Source: Pegoplata infirma
Lineage: Eukaryota > Arthropoda > Insecta > Diptera > Anthomyiidae
Length of the DNA stretch: 64,000 nucleotides
Assembly: GCA_963921195.1 (NCBI GenBank)
Contig: OY992539.1
Span: forward strand, 158,797,622-158,861,621
Direction: 5' to 3'
The stretch's first letter is position 1. The number at the start of each line of letters is the position of its first letter. Shown here one piece after another: positions 9,026-19,409 of this stretch. Under the pieces are notes generated by a model, which worked only from the letters and a program-made list of their open reading frames with translations, searched no databases and was not told where the DNA came from. A program made the translations under genes and the position numbers.

Positions 9026-12000
9026 ATTGCTCCGATTTCGTCAAAATAACAAAAAAATAAAAGATTGAGACTTTATCTTTCCTCTGGAACCAAATGTGAG
9101 ACAATCGGGCTGGTACTTACAGAGATATATGCATTTATGCAAAGTTTTTTTTTCATTTTTATGAGAAACCCATTATTTAAGGTTTTTTGGAGACCCTCAT
9201 TTTTAAATTGCTATAACTCGATAAATAATGATCCGATTTTGACTCTATAAAAACAAGAATGCATAAGTATATTAGCTTTATCATGACAGAAAAAATTTAA
9301 GACTATCAGACTAGTATTAACAGATATTTATGCATTCATATCAAAAATATTTTCGGGTTACTTGTAATAACTTGAAATGGCTATATCAAGGTTACCATTA
9401 TATCGATTTCAAATGCCTTTGCACGAATTTAAATCTTTTTCAATAAAGTTTAAATAGAATAAAAGAGATTGCTCGATTTTAAATTTAAAAAAAAAATATT
9501 TTTTCAAAAATGATAAACTTGTAATTTTTCGTAGTCTGGAGACCTTTTACTTTCAACGGCTGTATCTCTGCAACTATTGCTCCGATTTCGTCAAAATAAC
9601 AAAAAAATAAAAGATTGAGACTTTATCTTTCCTCTGGAACCAAATGTGAGACAATCGGGCTGGTACTTACAGAGATATATGCATTTATGCAAAGTTTTTT
9701 TTTTTTTAATTTTTATGAAAAACCCATTATTTAAGGTTTTTTGGAGACCCTCATTTTTAAATTGCTATAACTCGGTAAATAATGATCCGATTTTGACTCT
9801 ATAAAAACTAGAATGCATAAGTATATTAGCTTTATCATGACAGAAAAAATTTAAGACTATCAGACTAGTATTAACAGATATTTATGCATTCATATCAAAA
9901 ATATTTTCGGGTTACTTGTAATAACTTGAAATGGCTATATCAAGGTTACCATTATATCAATTTCAAATGCCTTTGCACGAATTTAAATCTTTTTCAATAA
10001 AGTTTAAATAGAATAAAAGAGATTGCTCGATTTTAAATTTTTAAAAAAAAATATTTTTTCAAAAATGATAAACTTGTAATTTTTCGTAGTCTGGAGACCT
10101 TTTACTTTCAACGGCTGTATCTCTGCAACTATTGCTCCGATTTCGTCAAAATAACAAAAAAATAAAAGATTGAGACTTTATCTTTCCTCTGGAACCAAAT
10201 GTGAGACAATCGGGCTGGTACTTACAGAGATATATGCATTTATGCAAAGTTTTTTTTTTTTTAATTTTTATGAAAAACCCATTATTTAAGGTTTTTTGGA
10301 GACCCTCATTTTTAAATTGCTATAACTCGGTAAATAATGATCCGATTTTGACTCTATAAAAACTAGAATGCATAAGTATATTAGCTTTATCATGACAGAA
10401 AAAATTTAAGACTATCAGACTAGTATTAACAGATATTTATGCATTCATATCAAAAATATTTTCGGGTTACTTGTAATAACTTGAAATGGCTATATCAAGG
10501 TTACCATTATATCGATTTCAAATGCCTTTGCACGAATTTAAATCTTTTTCAATAAAGTTTAAATAAAATAAAAGAGATTGCTCGATTTTAAATTTAAAAA
10601 AAAAAATATTTTTTCAAAAATGATAAACTTGTAATTTTTCGTAGTCTGGAGACCTTTTACTTTCAACGGCTGTATCTCTGCAACTATTGCTCCGATTTTG
10701 TCAAAATAACAAAAAAATAAAAGATTGAGACTTTATCTTTCCTCTGGAACCAAATGTGAGACAATCGGGCTGGTACTTACAGAGATATATGCATTTATGC
10801 AAAGTTTTTTTTTTCATTTTTATGAGAAACCCATTATTTAAGGTTTTTTGGAGACCCTCATTTTTAAATTGCTATAACTCGATAAATAATGATCCGATTT
10901 TGACTCTATAAAAACTAGAATGCATAAGTATATTAGCTTTATCATGACAGAAAAAATTTAAGACTATCAGACTAGTATTAACAGATATTTATGCATTCAT
11001 ATCAAAAATATTTTCGGGTTACTTGTAATAACTTGAAATGGCTATATCAAGGTTACCATTATATCGATTTCAAATGCCTTTGCACGAATTTAAATCTTTT
11101 TCAATAAAGTTTAAAAAGAATAAAAGAGATTGCTCGATTTTAAATTTTTAAAAAAAAATATTTTTTCAAAAATGATAAACTTGTAATTTTTCGTAATCTG
11201 GAGACCTTTTACTTTCAACGGCTGTATCTCTGCAACTATTGCTCCGATTTCGTCAAAATAACAAAAAAATAAAAGATTGAGACTTTATCTTTCCTCTGGA
11301 ACCAAATGTGAGACAATCGGGCTGGTACTTACAGAGATATATGCATTTATGCAAAGTTTTTTTTTCATTTTTATGAGAAACCCATTATTTAAGGTTTTTG
11401 GAGACCCTCATTTTTAAATTGCTATAACTCGATAAATAATGATCCGATTTTGACTCTATAAAAACTAGAATGCATAAGTATATTAGCTTTATCATGACAG
11501 AAAAAATTTAAGACTATCAGACTAGTATTAACAGATATTTATGCATTCATATCAAAAATATTTTCGGGTTACTTGTAATAACTTGAAATGGCTATATCAA
11601 GGTTACCATTATATCGATTTCAAATGCCTTTGCACGAATTTAAATCTTTTTCAATAAAGTTTAAATAGAATAAAAGAGATTGCTCGATTTTAAATTTTTA
11701 AAAAATTTTTTTTTTCAAAAATGATAAACTTGTAATTTTTCGTAGTCTGGAGACCTTTTACTTTCAACGGCTGTATCTCTGCAACTATTGCTCCGATTTC
11801 GTCAAAATAACAAAAAAATAAAAGATTGAGACTTTATCTTTCCTCTGGAACCAAATGTGAGACAATCGGGCTGGTACTTACAGAGATATATGCATTTATG
11901 CAAAGTTTTTTTATTCATTTTTATGAGAAACCCATTATTTAAGGTTTTTTGGAGACCCTCATTTTTAAATTGCTATAACTCGGTAAATAATGATCCGATT

Positions 12001-12078
12001 TTGACTCTATAAAAACAAGAATGCATAAGTATATTAGCTTTATCATGACAGAAAAAATTTAAGACTATCAGACTAGTA
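9014..12078 (+). repeat. 551-bp satellite array, second segment (about 5.6 monomers)
   Basis: Head-to-tail monomers; the marker GGTTTTTTGGAGACCC (one T fewer in the last copy) recurs at about 9181, 9735, 10290, 10842 and 11393, giving intervals of 551-555 bp. Length differences sit mainly in the T-run after ATGCAAAG and in the A/T run after GATTTTAAATTT. The segment stops at the hAT target duplication inside subunit A of a monomer. Confidence 0.96.
12071..12078. repeat. 8-bp target duplication, left copy, hAT-like element
   Basis: GACTAGTA, repeated exactly at 14100-14107. It fits the nnnTAnnn target pattern described for the Buster branch of hAT and not the nTnnnnAn pattern of the Ac branch. 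Confidence 0.93.
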
Positions 12079-12090
12079 TAGGGTTGCCAT
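12079..12090 (+). repeat. hAT left terminal inverted repeat
   Basis: TAGGGTTGCCAT; an exact inverted match to 14088-14099. It resembles the CAGGGTTGCCA-type ends of many hAT elements. Confidence 0.92.
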
Positions 12091-12718
12091 TTCCATTTTG
12101 AGAAAAAGAGGACGCCAACCTCAAAAAAGGAGGACATTTGACACAAAAAAGAGGACAATTTTTTTTAATAAATTAATTTAAAAAAAGTAAACTGCATTTT
12201 TATAAAAAAAATGCATTTTTATTAAGGAAACAATTTTCATTTCCATTAAAAAAATCACAAAAATACATAAAAGAAAATCTTTAGATTTTATTTCAGAAAG
12301 TACCAATTATATTTCAAAAATTTTCAATTTTAAAAAATGTTTAACTATATTTCCAATTATATATGAGAAATATTCATTTTTAATTCAAAAATGTTTGGTT
12401 AATTTAAAAAAATGTACAATTATAATTCAAAAATTTTAATTGTATATCAGAATTTTCTATTTGTAATTCATAATTTTCTAAATGATTTCAGAAAATTCCA
12501 ATTGTATTTTAAACATTTCCATTTAAAAATTTTCTCAATGATTTTAAGAAAATTACTTTTGAATTTAAATAAATTCAATTGGAATTTTAGATAATTTAAT
12601 TGTATTTCAGAAATGTCCATTTTTATTTAAAAATTATCTAAATGTTCAAATTCTGATGAATTTTTATTAAAAAATTAAAATTGTTGTACTCGACCTTTAA
12701 AATATTATATTTTAAATA

Positions 12719-12870
12719 GGTTTTTTTCTAGCTCGAGGTCATTATTTCCTTTACTAATTAAAACTATGATATTCTCATACAATAATTTTCAAGGAAATTA
12801 TTTTTCTGTTTTAAATTTATTATGTAGGTAATTTGTTGCAAGACTTGGTCGACACGTGTTTTGAGATGAT
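12719..12870 (+). repeat. Foldback arm, left
   Basis: Starts at GGTTTTTTTCTAGCTCGAGG and pairs imperfectly with 13265-13399 read on the other strand. Matching landmarks include CTAGCTCGAGGTCAT, AAAACTATGATA against AAAACTATGATAATC, TCTGTTTTAAATTTAT, TTGCAAGA and GACACGTGTTT. Complementarity stops sharply outside the GG at 12719. This suggests either a discrete nested element or the core of a palindromic element. Confidence 0.75.
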
Positions 12871-12980
12871 GATCGTGATCTTACTACGATGGTACAAATT
12901 TCGTCTTCTAATTCCCAATGGAAATAGAGTCGAATATGTATTTTTATTTTATTTTGATCATTAACAATTGTCATTAAAGA

Positions 12981-13203
12981 CTAGGGTTCGACCGAACAGT
13001 TCGGCCAAAAAACGTCATTTAATCAAAAATTTGGTATAAGGAAGTACTTTCAACCACTTTTTTTATATGGGGTAGGACTGTTGGCGCGATGGAAGACGAT
13101 TCTGAGTGTAAAATTTAAGAACGAGCACGAAGTTAAGCCGCAATTTCGAAGTTCGGTAACCGAACTTTTTTCAATTCGGCCGAACGTTCGGTTACCGAAC
13201 ATC
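12981..13203. repeat. GTTCGG/CCGAAC inverted-repeat cluster, possible nested MITE
   Basis: The spacer between the foldback arms contains GGTTCGACCGAAC at the left and, on the right, GTTCGGTAACCGAAC (13151-13165) and GTTCGGTTACCGAAC (13186-13200), which are exact reverse complements of one another. TTCGGCCGAAC (13175-13185) lies between them. The GC-richer motifs stand out from the AT-rich surroundings and could be the ends of a small nested inverted-repeat element. No target duplication could be fixed, so the limits are approximate. Confidence 0.45.
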
Positions 13204-13264
13204 TAAATTATTGCTTAAGTTCGTTTTTATTTTTTGCTAAATAATCTTGACAATGGGATTAGAC

Positions 13265-13399
13265 AAATCCCGAAACACGTGTCAATTAAATCTTGCAAAA
13301 AATGACCAACATAAATAAATTTAAAACAGAAAAATTTTTTCTTGAAAATTATTATATGAGATTATCATAGTTTTAATGACCTCGAGCTAGAAAAAAACC
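13265..13399 (-). repeat. Foldback arm, right
   Basis: Inverted partner of 12719-12870. It contains AAACACGTGTC (13273-13283) and ends at GACCTCGAGCTAGAAAAAAA followed by CC. The arms are diverged from each other, so the foldback is not a recent duplication. Confidence 0.75.
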
Positions 13400-14087
13400 A
13401 ACTCAATATATAATTATCTAAATGCTTTTAAAAAATTTGTATTTCTATATATCAAAATTTTCTGCAAAGCATTTGAAAAATTTTGAATAGAAATATAAAT
13501 TTTTGGAATTTTCTGAAAAGCATTTAGACATTTTTGAAATATAAATGAACATTTTTTAAATTAGATTGGAAATTTCTGAAACGGATATTTCTGAAAAGCA
13601 TTTAGAAATTTTTAAAATACAACTGGAAACTTTTGAAATACAATTTGAAATTTCTGAAATACAAATGGAATTTTTGGAAATTCAAAGGAATTTTCTTAAA
13701 ATTATTATATTTTTTAAATTTGTAATGGAAATTTTTGATATACAAATATTTTTTCGGAGAGCAAACTTTAAGACACACAACAGCTGATAAGAATTGATGT
13801 TAACGTAGTTATTTTCGCACTACCTAGAGTGAATTTTTACTCGAAATATAATTAATTTGAAGCGTTTTTTTTTTTTAATTTTTGTGCGTTTCGTTCTCAA
13901 AAAGTTGACATTACTGCTGATAAGCGAAAATATGGCGATGAAAATAATTCAAAAGTTTAAAAGTAATAAAAAAATGTTATCGGGTAAAGTGCAAAAAGTA
14001 GGACAACCCCGGACACTTTCTAAAAAAGAAGTAGGACTGCCCCGGACGCCCTAAAAAAGAGGACGGTGTCCGGGGAAAAGAGGACGG

Positions 14088-14099
14088 ATGGCAACCCTA
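14088..14099 (-). repeat. hAT right terminal inverted repeat
   Basis: ATGGCAACCCTA, the exact reverse complement of 12079-12090. Confidence 0.92.
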
Positions 14100-14200
14100 G
14101 ACTAGTATTAACAGATATTTATGCATTCATATCAAAAATATTTTCGGGTTACTTGTAATAACTTGAAATGGCTATATCAAGGTTACCATTATATCGATTT
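14100..14200 (+). repeat. Satellite fragment between two insertions, with hAT target duplication
   Basis: These 101 bases continue the monomer split by the hAT element. They begin with the right GACTAGTA duplication (14100-14107), run through TTTTCGGGTTACTTG and GGCTATATCAAGG, and end with ATTATATCGATTT (14188-14200), the left target duplication of the antisense LINE. The same monomer resumes at 19882. Confidence 0.95.
14188..14200. repeat. Target-site duplication, left copy, antisense LINE
   Basis: ATTATATCGATTT, 13 bp, repeated exactly at 19882-19894. Confidence 0.95.
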
Positions 14201-14435
14201 ATTTTTTATTTATTTATTTATTTATTTAATAGATATTTATATTACATATTTACAATCTTAGAGATTAAATATTACTATATTATCTATATTTGGCATAACA
14301 TGATAGTTGTGAGCCAGATTGGCATATATAAAGCTATGATTTATTTCATTTATTTACGTTGTTTCTAAATTTCTTAGATTTTTTTTTCATACAATTTGTA
14401 ATAAAGAGGTTATTAAATTCATTAATATACAGATT
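14201..14435 (-). other. Antisense LINE 3' untranslated region and (TAAA)n tail
   Basis: On the minus strand, about 200 AT-rich bases follow the ORF2 stop and end in five or more TAAA units (plus strand 14201-14229). As in the sense LINE, the tail is a simple repeat and not plain poly(A). No other gene is visible here. Confidence 0.85.
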
Positions 14436-15884
14436 TTATTCAAATTCATTTAATATTAGTTTCCTGTATTTAAGACAAATTTCCAAATATTTATACAATG
14501 TAAAGTAATCAAATTCAAAACCATTTAATATATTCAGAACTTCATTCAAATCTAAAGTAGTTTTACCAAAATATTTTAATCTGAACTCGTTGTATATTGG
14601 ACAAATTCCAATTAGGTGTAGAGTGTTTTCTGTAGCGTCTAGGTTACAAAGTGAGCACAGGCCAACTGATGAACTTTTGAAGGCCCTGGCATTAATATCT
14701 AATAATCCACCTCTTGCTCTTATTATTAAACTTGCAGCTCGAGAAGACAAATCTAAAGCAGAAAGGGGTTTCATGCAATAATCAACCTGCGAATATAAAT
14801 CGTGAAATTGAGAGTTTCTTGCGTTAACCAATAGATCTTCTCTTTCCTTAGTTGATAAAAGGTCTAGAATTTGTTTTGAGTATAAACATATAGGATTTTC
14901 AGCATTGTCGGGTACAAATTTAATATTTCCACATAAAGTTATCCATTCCTCTGCCCAATACGTCTTTTTTGCTATTACCTTTTCAGCTAAAATACGTGGC
15001 AATCTGCAACTAGGCATGTGCAGTGCTTTATTAATGTACTCAAAGTGGAGCTTTAAAGTATTAACGTATAAAGAGTTTAAGCCAGTTTCAATATAAAGCA
15101 TGTAATTTGGTGTGTTGCTTGGTAAAAGAAGCATCTTTTTTATAAAAAACCTGAACAATTTTTCAACTTCATCATATTTTTTAAAACCCCAGATTTGGGC
15201 TCCGTAGAACATAATAGATTTTGATGCTGCATTAAATATTTTTAGTTTGTTGCTGTTTGAAATTTTGGGGTGGTTTATGTATCTTGCCCATGTTGAAGAA
15301 ATCGCCATTTTAGAAGTAGTTAATTTATTTTCTATATGTTTTTTGAAAGACAAGTTGAAATTAAGGTCCATGCCCAAATATCTATAGTTATTAACGATTT
15401 CTATGTCATCTTCACCATAATTCCATTTCAGATTATTCGATATTCTTGTTCCACTGCGAAATATTAATATTTTAGACTTAGCAAGATTTACCTTTAGAGA
15501 CCAAATGTTGCAATACGTATAAAGTTTATCAATCATATTCTGTAAAATATTTGGCGAATCAGATAAGATGACAATGTCATCAGCGTATAGAAGAATTTTT
15601 ATAGGTTCATCTACTACATTTACACCACCAGGTAATGCTTCAGTCAGGTCGTTAAGGTATAAAGCAAACAAAATAGGACTAAGTATACATCCCTGCTTCA
15701 CACCGTTGTCTACACTGAAAGGATCAGAAAATGTGTTACCATAAAGTACTTGACTTGTGTTATTTTCATAGTAAAGTTGTAAGATGCGAATTATCTTTGA
15801 CGATAATCCCATACAGGATAATTTGTAAAAAAGCGAATTCCTTGGTATCATATCAAATGCGCAGGAAAAATCCACAAAGAAAGC

Positions 15885-15888
15885 GTAT
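15885..15888. repeat. 4-bp target duplication, left copy, nested DNA element
   Basis: GTAT, repeated at 16816-16819. The reading-frame arithmetic across ORF2 independently supports a 4-bp duplication. Confidence 0.8.
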
Positions 15889-15918
15889 CGTCGAACTATA
15901 TTCAATAAATGCCAACTC
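15889..15918 (+). repeat. Nested element left terminal inverted repeat
   Basis: 30 bp, CGTCGAACTATATTC to ATGCCAACTC. It aligns with the right end with one gap on each side and a few mismatches. Confidence 0.8.
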
Positions 15919-16785
15919 GAAAAAGCTTACTATTCAGGAGAGCTAAAAAACTAGTTATTTCGCATATTATTGCAAAAATAAACAATGTACCTTCCATAAG
16001 ATGGTTTAAATATTCTAAATAATTTTTACCTATGCCAAAAATTTCATATTTTGCACTGGTTTGCGTATTTTTTTGAGATGGCATTTATTACTATATCAAA
16101 AAACAAATATTTTTTTAGAGTTGGCATATTTTGTCGGAAACTAAAAATAATTTTTTTTTTGAAAAATTTTTATAATTTTTTTTTTTTTTGGATTTTGTTT
16201 TCCTTAGTGCGGTAATTGCAAAAACTAAAAAAAATTAAAAATCTTTGCATTTTTTTAAAAGTTACTAGCTCCGAAAGCCTTTTAATCTCAGGGTGGTCAA
16301 CTTTGGCACTCTGTAACTCACGCTTTATTGTAGAAGGCTCACTCCAAACTAGCTATTTTGAAAGCTTATATCATTGGCTTTATTTGCCCCACTCATAATG
16401 TTTCAATCTGATAAATAGTTTAAAAGTTACATATATATAAGGAATTTTTTTTTTGCAAACACTATTTACCGATATTTTCAAAATGGCAATATCTCGAAAA
16501 CTAGGCATTTGATATCAAAATCTTTACCAGATTCGTGTTCAGAAAGGCAAATGCAATAAGATATGGGGTCTAATTTTTTTTAAAAAAAATTTTGAAAAAT
16601 TTTTGGAAATTTACAATGGGAGTTGGCATTTATTTTCACCAAAAAAATATGTACTTGGAGTTAGCAGAATAACAAAAATGGATGTAAAACGACAAAAAAT
16701 TATTTTTTTGCTCTGAAATTTTTACCACAGATGGGTATTGCATAGGGGAGCTATTTTCCATCGGAAACTCATTTCGGTCAAATTT

Positions 16786-16815
16786 GAGTTGGCATATTTT
16801 GAATATAGGTTCACG
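16786..16815 (-). repeat. Nested element right terminal inverted repeat
   Basis: Plus strand GAGTTGGCAT to ATAGGTTCACG, inverted relative to 15889-15918. GTAT follows at 16816-16819. Confidence 0.8.
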
Positions 16816-18603
16816 GTATGTGTTTTTGCCGTTAAGCTTATTTAAATGTACAATATTAGCGAGATTAAAAACGTTATCAATTGTAGAGTAGTTTTTTCTA
16901 AAGCCTGCCTGATACTCGTTTAATATGTTGTTGACATCAATCCAATTAGTTATACGGTTTAAGAGAATATTATTAAAAATTTTACACAATGTGTCAATTA
17001 ACGATAATCCACGATAATTTGTTGGGCTATTTGGATCTCCTTTCTTCAAAAGCGGAATCATAATTGACGTTTTAAAGCTGCTTGGTATGGTTTCCTTTAA
17101 AAAAATTTGGTTAAGCAGACAAAGAATTTCATTTACGAAACAAACGGGAGCATATCTATAAAATTCATAACTGATGCCATCAGAACCTGGAGCTTTGTTA
17201 TGTTTTAATGAACGTAGCACTGAAGAGAGCTCACAGAGTTCAATTGGTGAATCAAGAAAAGCATCAGTAAAACAAGGCATACACCATTGTAATAAATTTG
17301 CTTGTTCTGTGTTTTCGAGCATAGTACTAAAATGTGTATGAAAGTCTTCTGATGTTAAGTCACCCCTCGTAATGCACGTTCGTGCATTCATATCATTTGA
17401 CAGTTTCCACCAGGCTTTACTGCAGTTAACAAAGTTAAGTTGTTCTAGATTTTTTTCATACAATTCAAGTTTACTATTTTTGCATATTCTTAGATATTTG
17501 GCTTTGGCAGAAAGATACTTTGCCTTATTTGCATTTGTATGCTTTTTTCTATACTTGTTAAGAAGTTTCATCATATTTTTTCGAGAACGTGCACATTTCC
17601 AATTGAACCATTTTTGTTTTGGTTCAAAGCAAAACTTATTGTTGGTAGTAACATTAGCTTTTAAGATTTTGTTTTTAACAGATAGTACCATTTCATCAAC
17701 AGAGATATTGGGTGCAAAATTTGTATTTCTAGTAAGAATCGTTAAATTTTCTGAGTACTTTGACGCAAATTTATCGTTCCATCGTATTCTTTGAGGTACT
17801 GAATCGGCTGCGGCTCTATTGTAAGACATTGGAACAATTAGTTTAAGTACAAGCGGCATATGGTCAGAGTAAGGTTTACAAGCAATACTAAAATCATCAA
17901 CGAAGTTCAAAAAACTCTGAGAACCAATACAGTAGTCTATAACAGAGCTACCACTTCCGCCACAAAAACTATATTCACCCTGTTCGTCACCAACTGTCCT
18001 ACCATTAAGTACTATGCCTCCCAAGTTTTCAACTAGATCTATAAGTCTGCTTCCTTTTGTATTACACGTTGTGTCTTTCGAGTGTCTGATCTTATTAATA
18101 TGTGGAAGGTTGTGTAGAAGGTTAGGATCTAAAATTTGCTCATCACCTATACGTGCATTCAAATCGCCAACTATGCAAAAATTTGTGGGAGAAAGGTCTA
18201 GTAAAAAATTTTCAAACGATTCAAAATCTACGTTCCAATTAGTGCAATTTAAATAGCGGGGTATAAAATAAAACAAATTACCATCAAGATTAGCTGTTAG
18301 TAAAACGTTATTATTTGCATGAATCGAAAATTTTAGTTTAAAAGCTTTTTGTATTTCCTTTTTGAAGCCATACAAGCATCCACCGCTAGCACGACCAGCA
18401 TTATGGGGTTTCTTTGCATCAATCCAATATAATTTGTAATTTTGAAAGTATGTAGTAAAAAGTTGTCGTTTTTCAGCTATGACATGAGTTTCAAAAAGGA
18501 AGAAAATATCAAATTTATTTATAAAAGTTACAAAATTTCCTAAACTAAGAGAACTGGCAAGGTTTGCTACATTATATGAGACTAAACGGCATGTGTTGTA
18601 TTG

Positions 18604-19409
18604 CTATTGTGCAGGGACATTTGTTGAGGTTGCAGCAACATCTTCAACATTATTGTTCATATTTCGAACTGTGACATCTATAGAGGAATTGGCTTCAGAC
18701 AATAAATTTCTTAAAAACTCAGCATCATCATTACAATTAGCAACTGCTTTTCCCATGGACCAAGTGTATCTTTTGTTGTTAATAAAAATACAGAATTCAC
18801 CCATCCTGACCTTCAAATTATTTTGAGGATTTGCAACAGCTTTATTTATTTGCCTTAAATTATATCTCACATTTTGTTCTTCACTGGTATAATCCTTTTG
18901 AATGAAAATCGAACCATCATTCAAGTTACCCTTGGCAGCAATTACATTGATAGCTTGCATATTTGTTTCTAGTGTAAATAAAAATGTATTTTTCGATGGC
19001 AATTTACGCGCATTTATAACATGTATGTTAACCTTAAGTACGTTGGTGCATAATTAGTAAATTCATTTTTAGCTTCGTTGTTATTATTGCTATTTAAACC
19101 ACTAACAACAATATTTGCTGAACGAGTCCTTCGATCAATATATTCAAGGCGAGTTGTAAGTTTGTTGATGTCATTTCTTAGTTTAACGTTTTCTTCTCTA
19201 AGTTCCTCAATTTCTGTTTTGATTGATACAAGGTCTTCCTTTCTGGTGACATCTTTCAATTTTGCATCTAAAAGGTTGCAGAGCTTATCCCAAGAAAATA
19301 CATCAGGAGTAGTTTGATTATCCATAATATTAGTCGTTAATTGCTTCTTGTTATTATTATTGATTAATTGTTCCGGTGATGACAAATTTCTGTGGCGCTT
19401 AAAACTCAT
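18604..19409 (-). pseudogene. LINE ORF1: coiled-coil RNA-binding protein with one frameshift
   Basis: Starts at a true AUG (19409-19407). The first part carries a heptad-rich coiled coil at about residues 48-90 (IKTEIEELREENVKLRNDI and onward), followed by RRTRSANIVVSGL, a signature-like start of the RNA-recognition region in coiled-coil LINE ORF1 proteins. The frame then closes at 19014. The second part, open in another frame, begins around VINARKLPSKNTFLFTLE and continues through the basic region to NVPAQ and the UAG at 18606-18604. A small indel near 19035-19050 explains the switch; no heptameric slippery sequence is evident there, so I read it as decay and not programmed frameshifting. 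By family precedent the product is a trimeric RNA chaperone of the LINE particle. Confidence 0.82.

Larger units (their letters stand above)
12079..14099. mobile_element. Non-autonomous hAT-like foldback element
   Basis: The 2021-bp element is bounded by 12-bp perfect inverted termini TAGGGTTGCCAT (12079-12090 and 14088-14099) and an 8-bp target duplication, together diagnostic of the hAT superfamily. Just inside both ends lie repeated motifs of the form AAAAAGAGGAC: three on the left (12103-12160) and about four on the right (14000-14085). Such subterminal repeats are typical transposase-binding sites. The interior is AT-rich with degenerate short repeats built around TTTCAGAAA/TACAAWTGGAA. 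They run in one sense on the left (about 12280-12660) and in the opposite sense on the right (about 13400-13760). No transposase frame is present, so mobility would need an enzyme supplied in trans. Confidence 0.9.
15889..16815. mobile_element. 927-bp inverted-repeat DNA element inside LINE ORF2, superfamily unknown
   Basis: Thirty-base imperfect inverted ends begin CGTCGAACTATATTC on the left and CGTGAACCTATATTC on the right, and both run on to ATGCCAACTC. GAGTTGGCAT-type motifs recur inside the element (near 16119 and 16620 in one sense, near 16034 in the other), as expected for subterminal binding sites. The element has no frame resembling a transposase and is probably non-autonomous. A 4-bp target duplication is known for Chapaev, Sola1 and Ginger elements, but the termini do not let me choose. 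The interior is AT-rich with long T and A runs; open frames that cross into it from ORF2 are chance extensions. Confidence 0.8.
14436..18603 (-). pseudogene. LINE ORF2: endonuclease and reverse transcriptase, split by a DNA element
   Basis: Coding starts directly after the ORF1 UAG. The endonuclease shows SYNVANL near 18575, FLFETHV near 18490, VGDLNARIG near 18160 and SDHMPL near 17860. The reverse transcriptase begins with NKAPGSDGISYEF near 17200 and YQAGFRKNYSTIDNVF near 16910. The frame is cut by the element at 15889-16815 and resumes with FFVDFSCAFD, GVKQGCILSPILFALYLNDL near 15700 and the catalytic YADD near 15585. A CCHC motif (CSLC...HLIGIC) lies near 14600-14655. Removing the insert and one GTAT changes the length by 931 bases, which is exactly the shift separating the two open frames, so ORF2 was intact when hit. 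The first AUG in frame lies after the endonuclease (near 17833), so translation cannot start normally. The normal role is target-primed reverse transcription. Confidence 0.9.

Noticed and set aside
13566..14054. Two short frames in the hAT-like element (repeats of EIQ/EIS, and MKRFFFLIFVRF...)
   Set aside because: The first is the translation of degenerate short repeats. The second has no transposase motif and runs into the subterminal repeats. Neither supports a hAT transposase.
16636..16815. C-terminal extension of the antisense LINE ORF2 upstream fragment into EPIFKICQLK...
   Set aside because: This stretch is sequence of the inserted DNA element read through by chance, not LINE protein.
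14590..18256. Plus-strand frames opposite the antisense LINE (for example 17372-17794)
   Set aside because: They are shadows of ORF2 on the other strand; endonuclease and reverse transcriptase motifs on the minus strand account for the open reading.
19014..19060. Programmed frameshift in the antisense LINE ORF1
   Set aside because: No slippery heptamer or downstream structure is apparent at the switch, and the switch lies mid-protein where a simple indel is the easier explanation.
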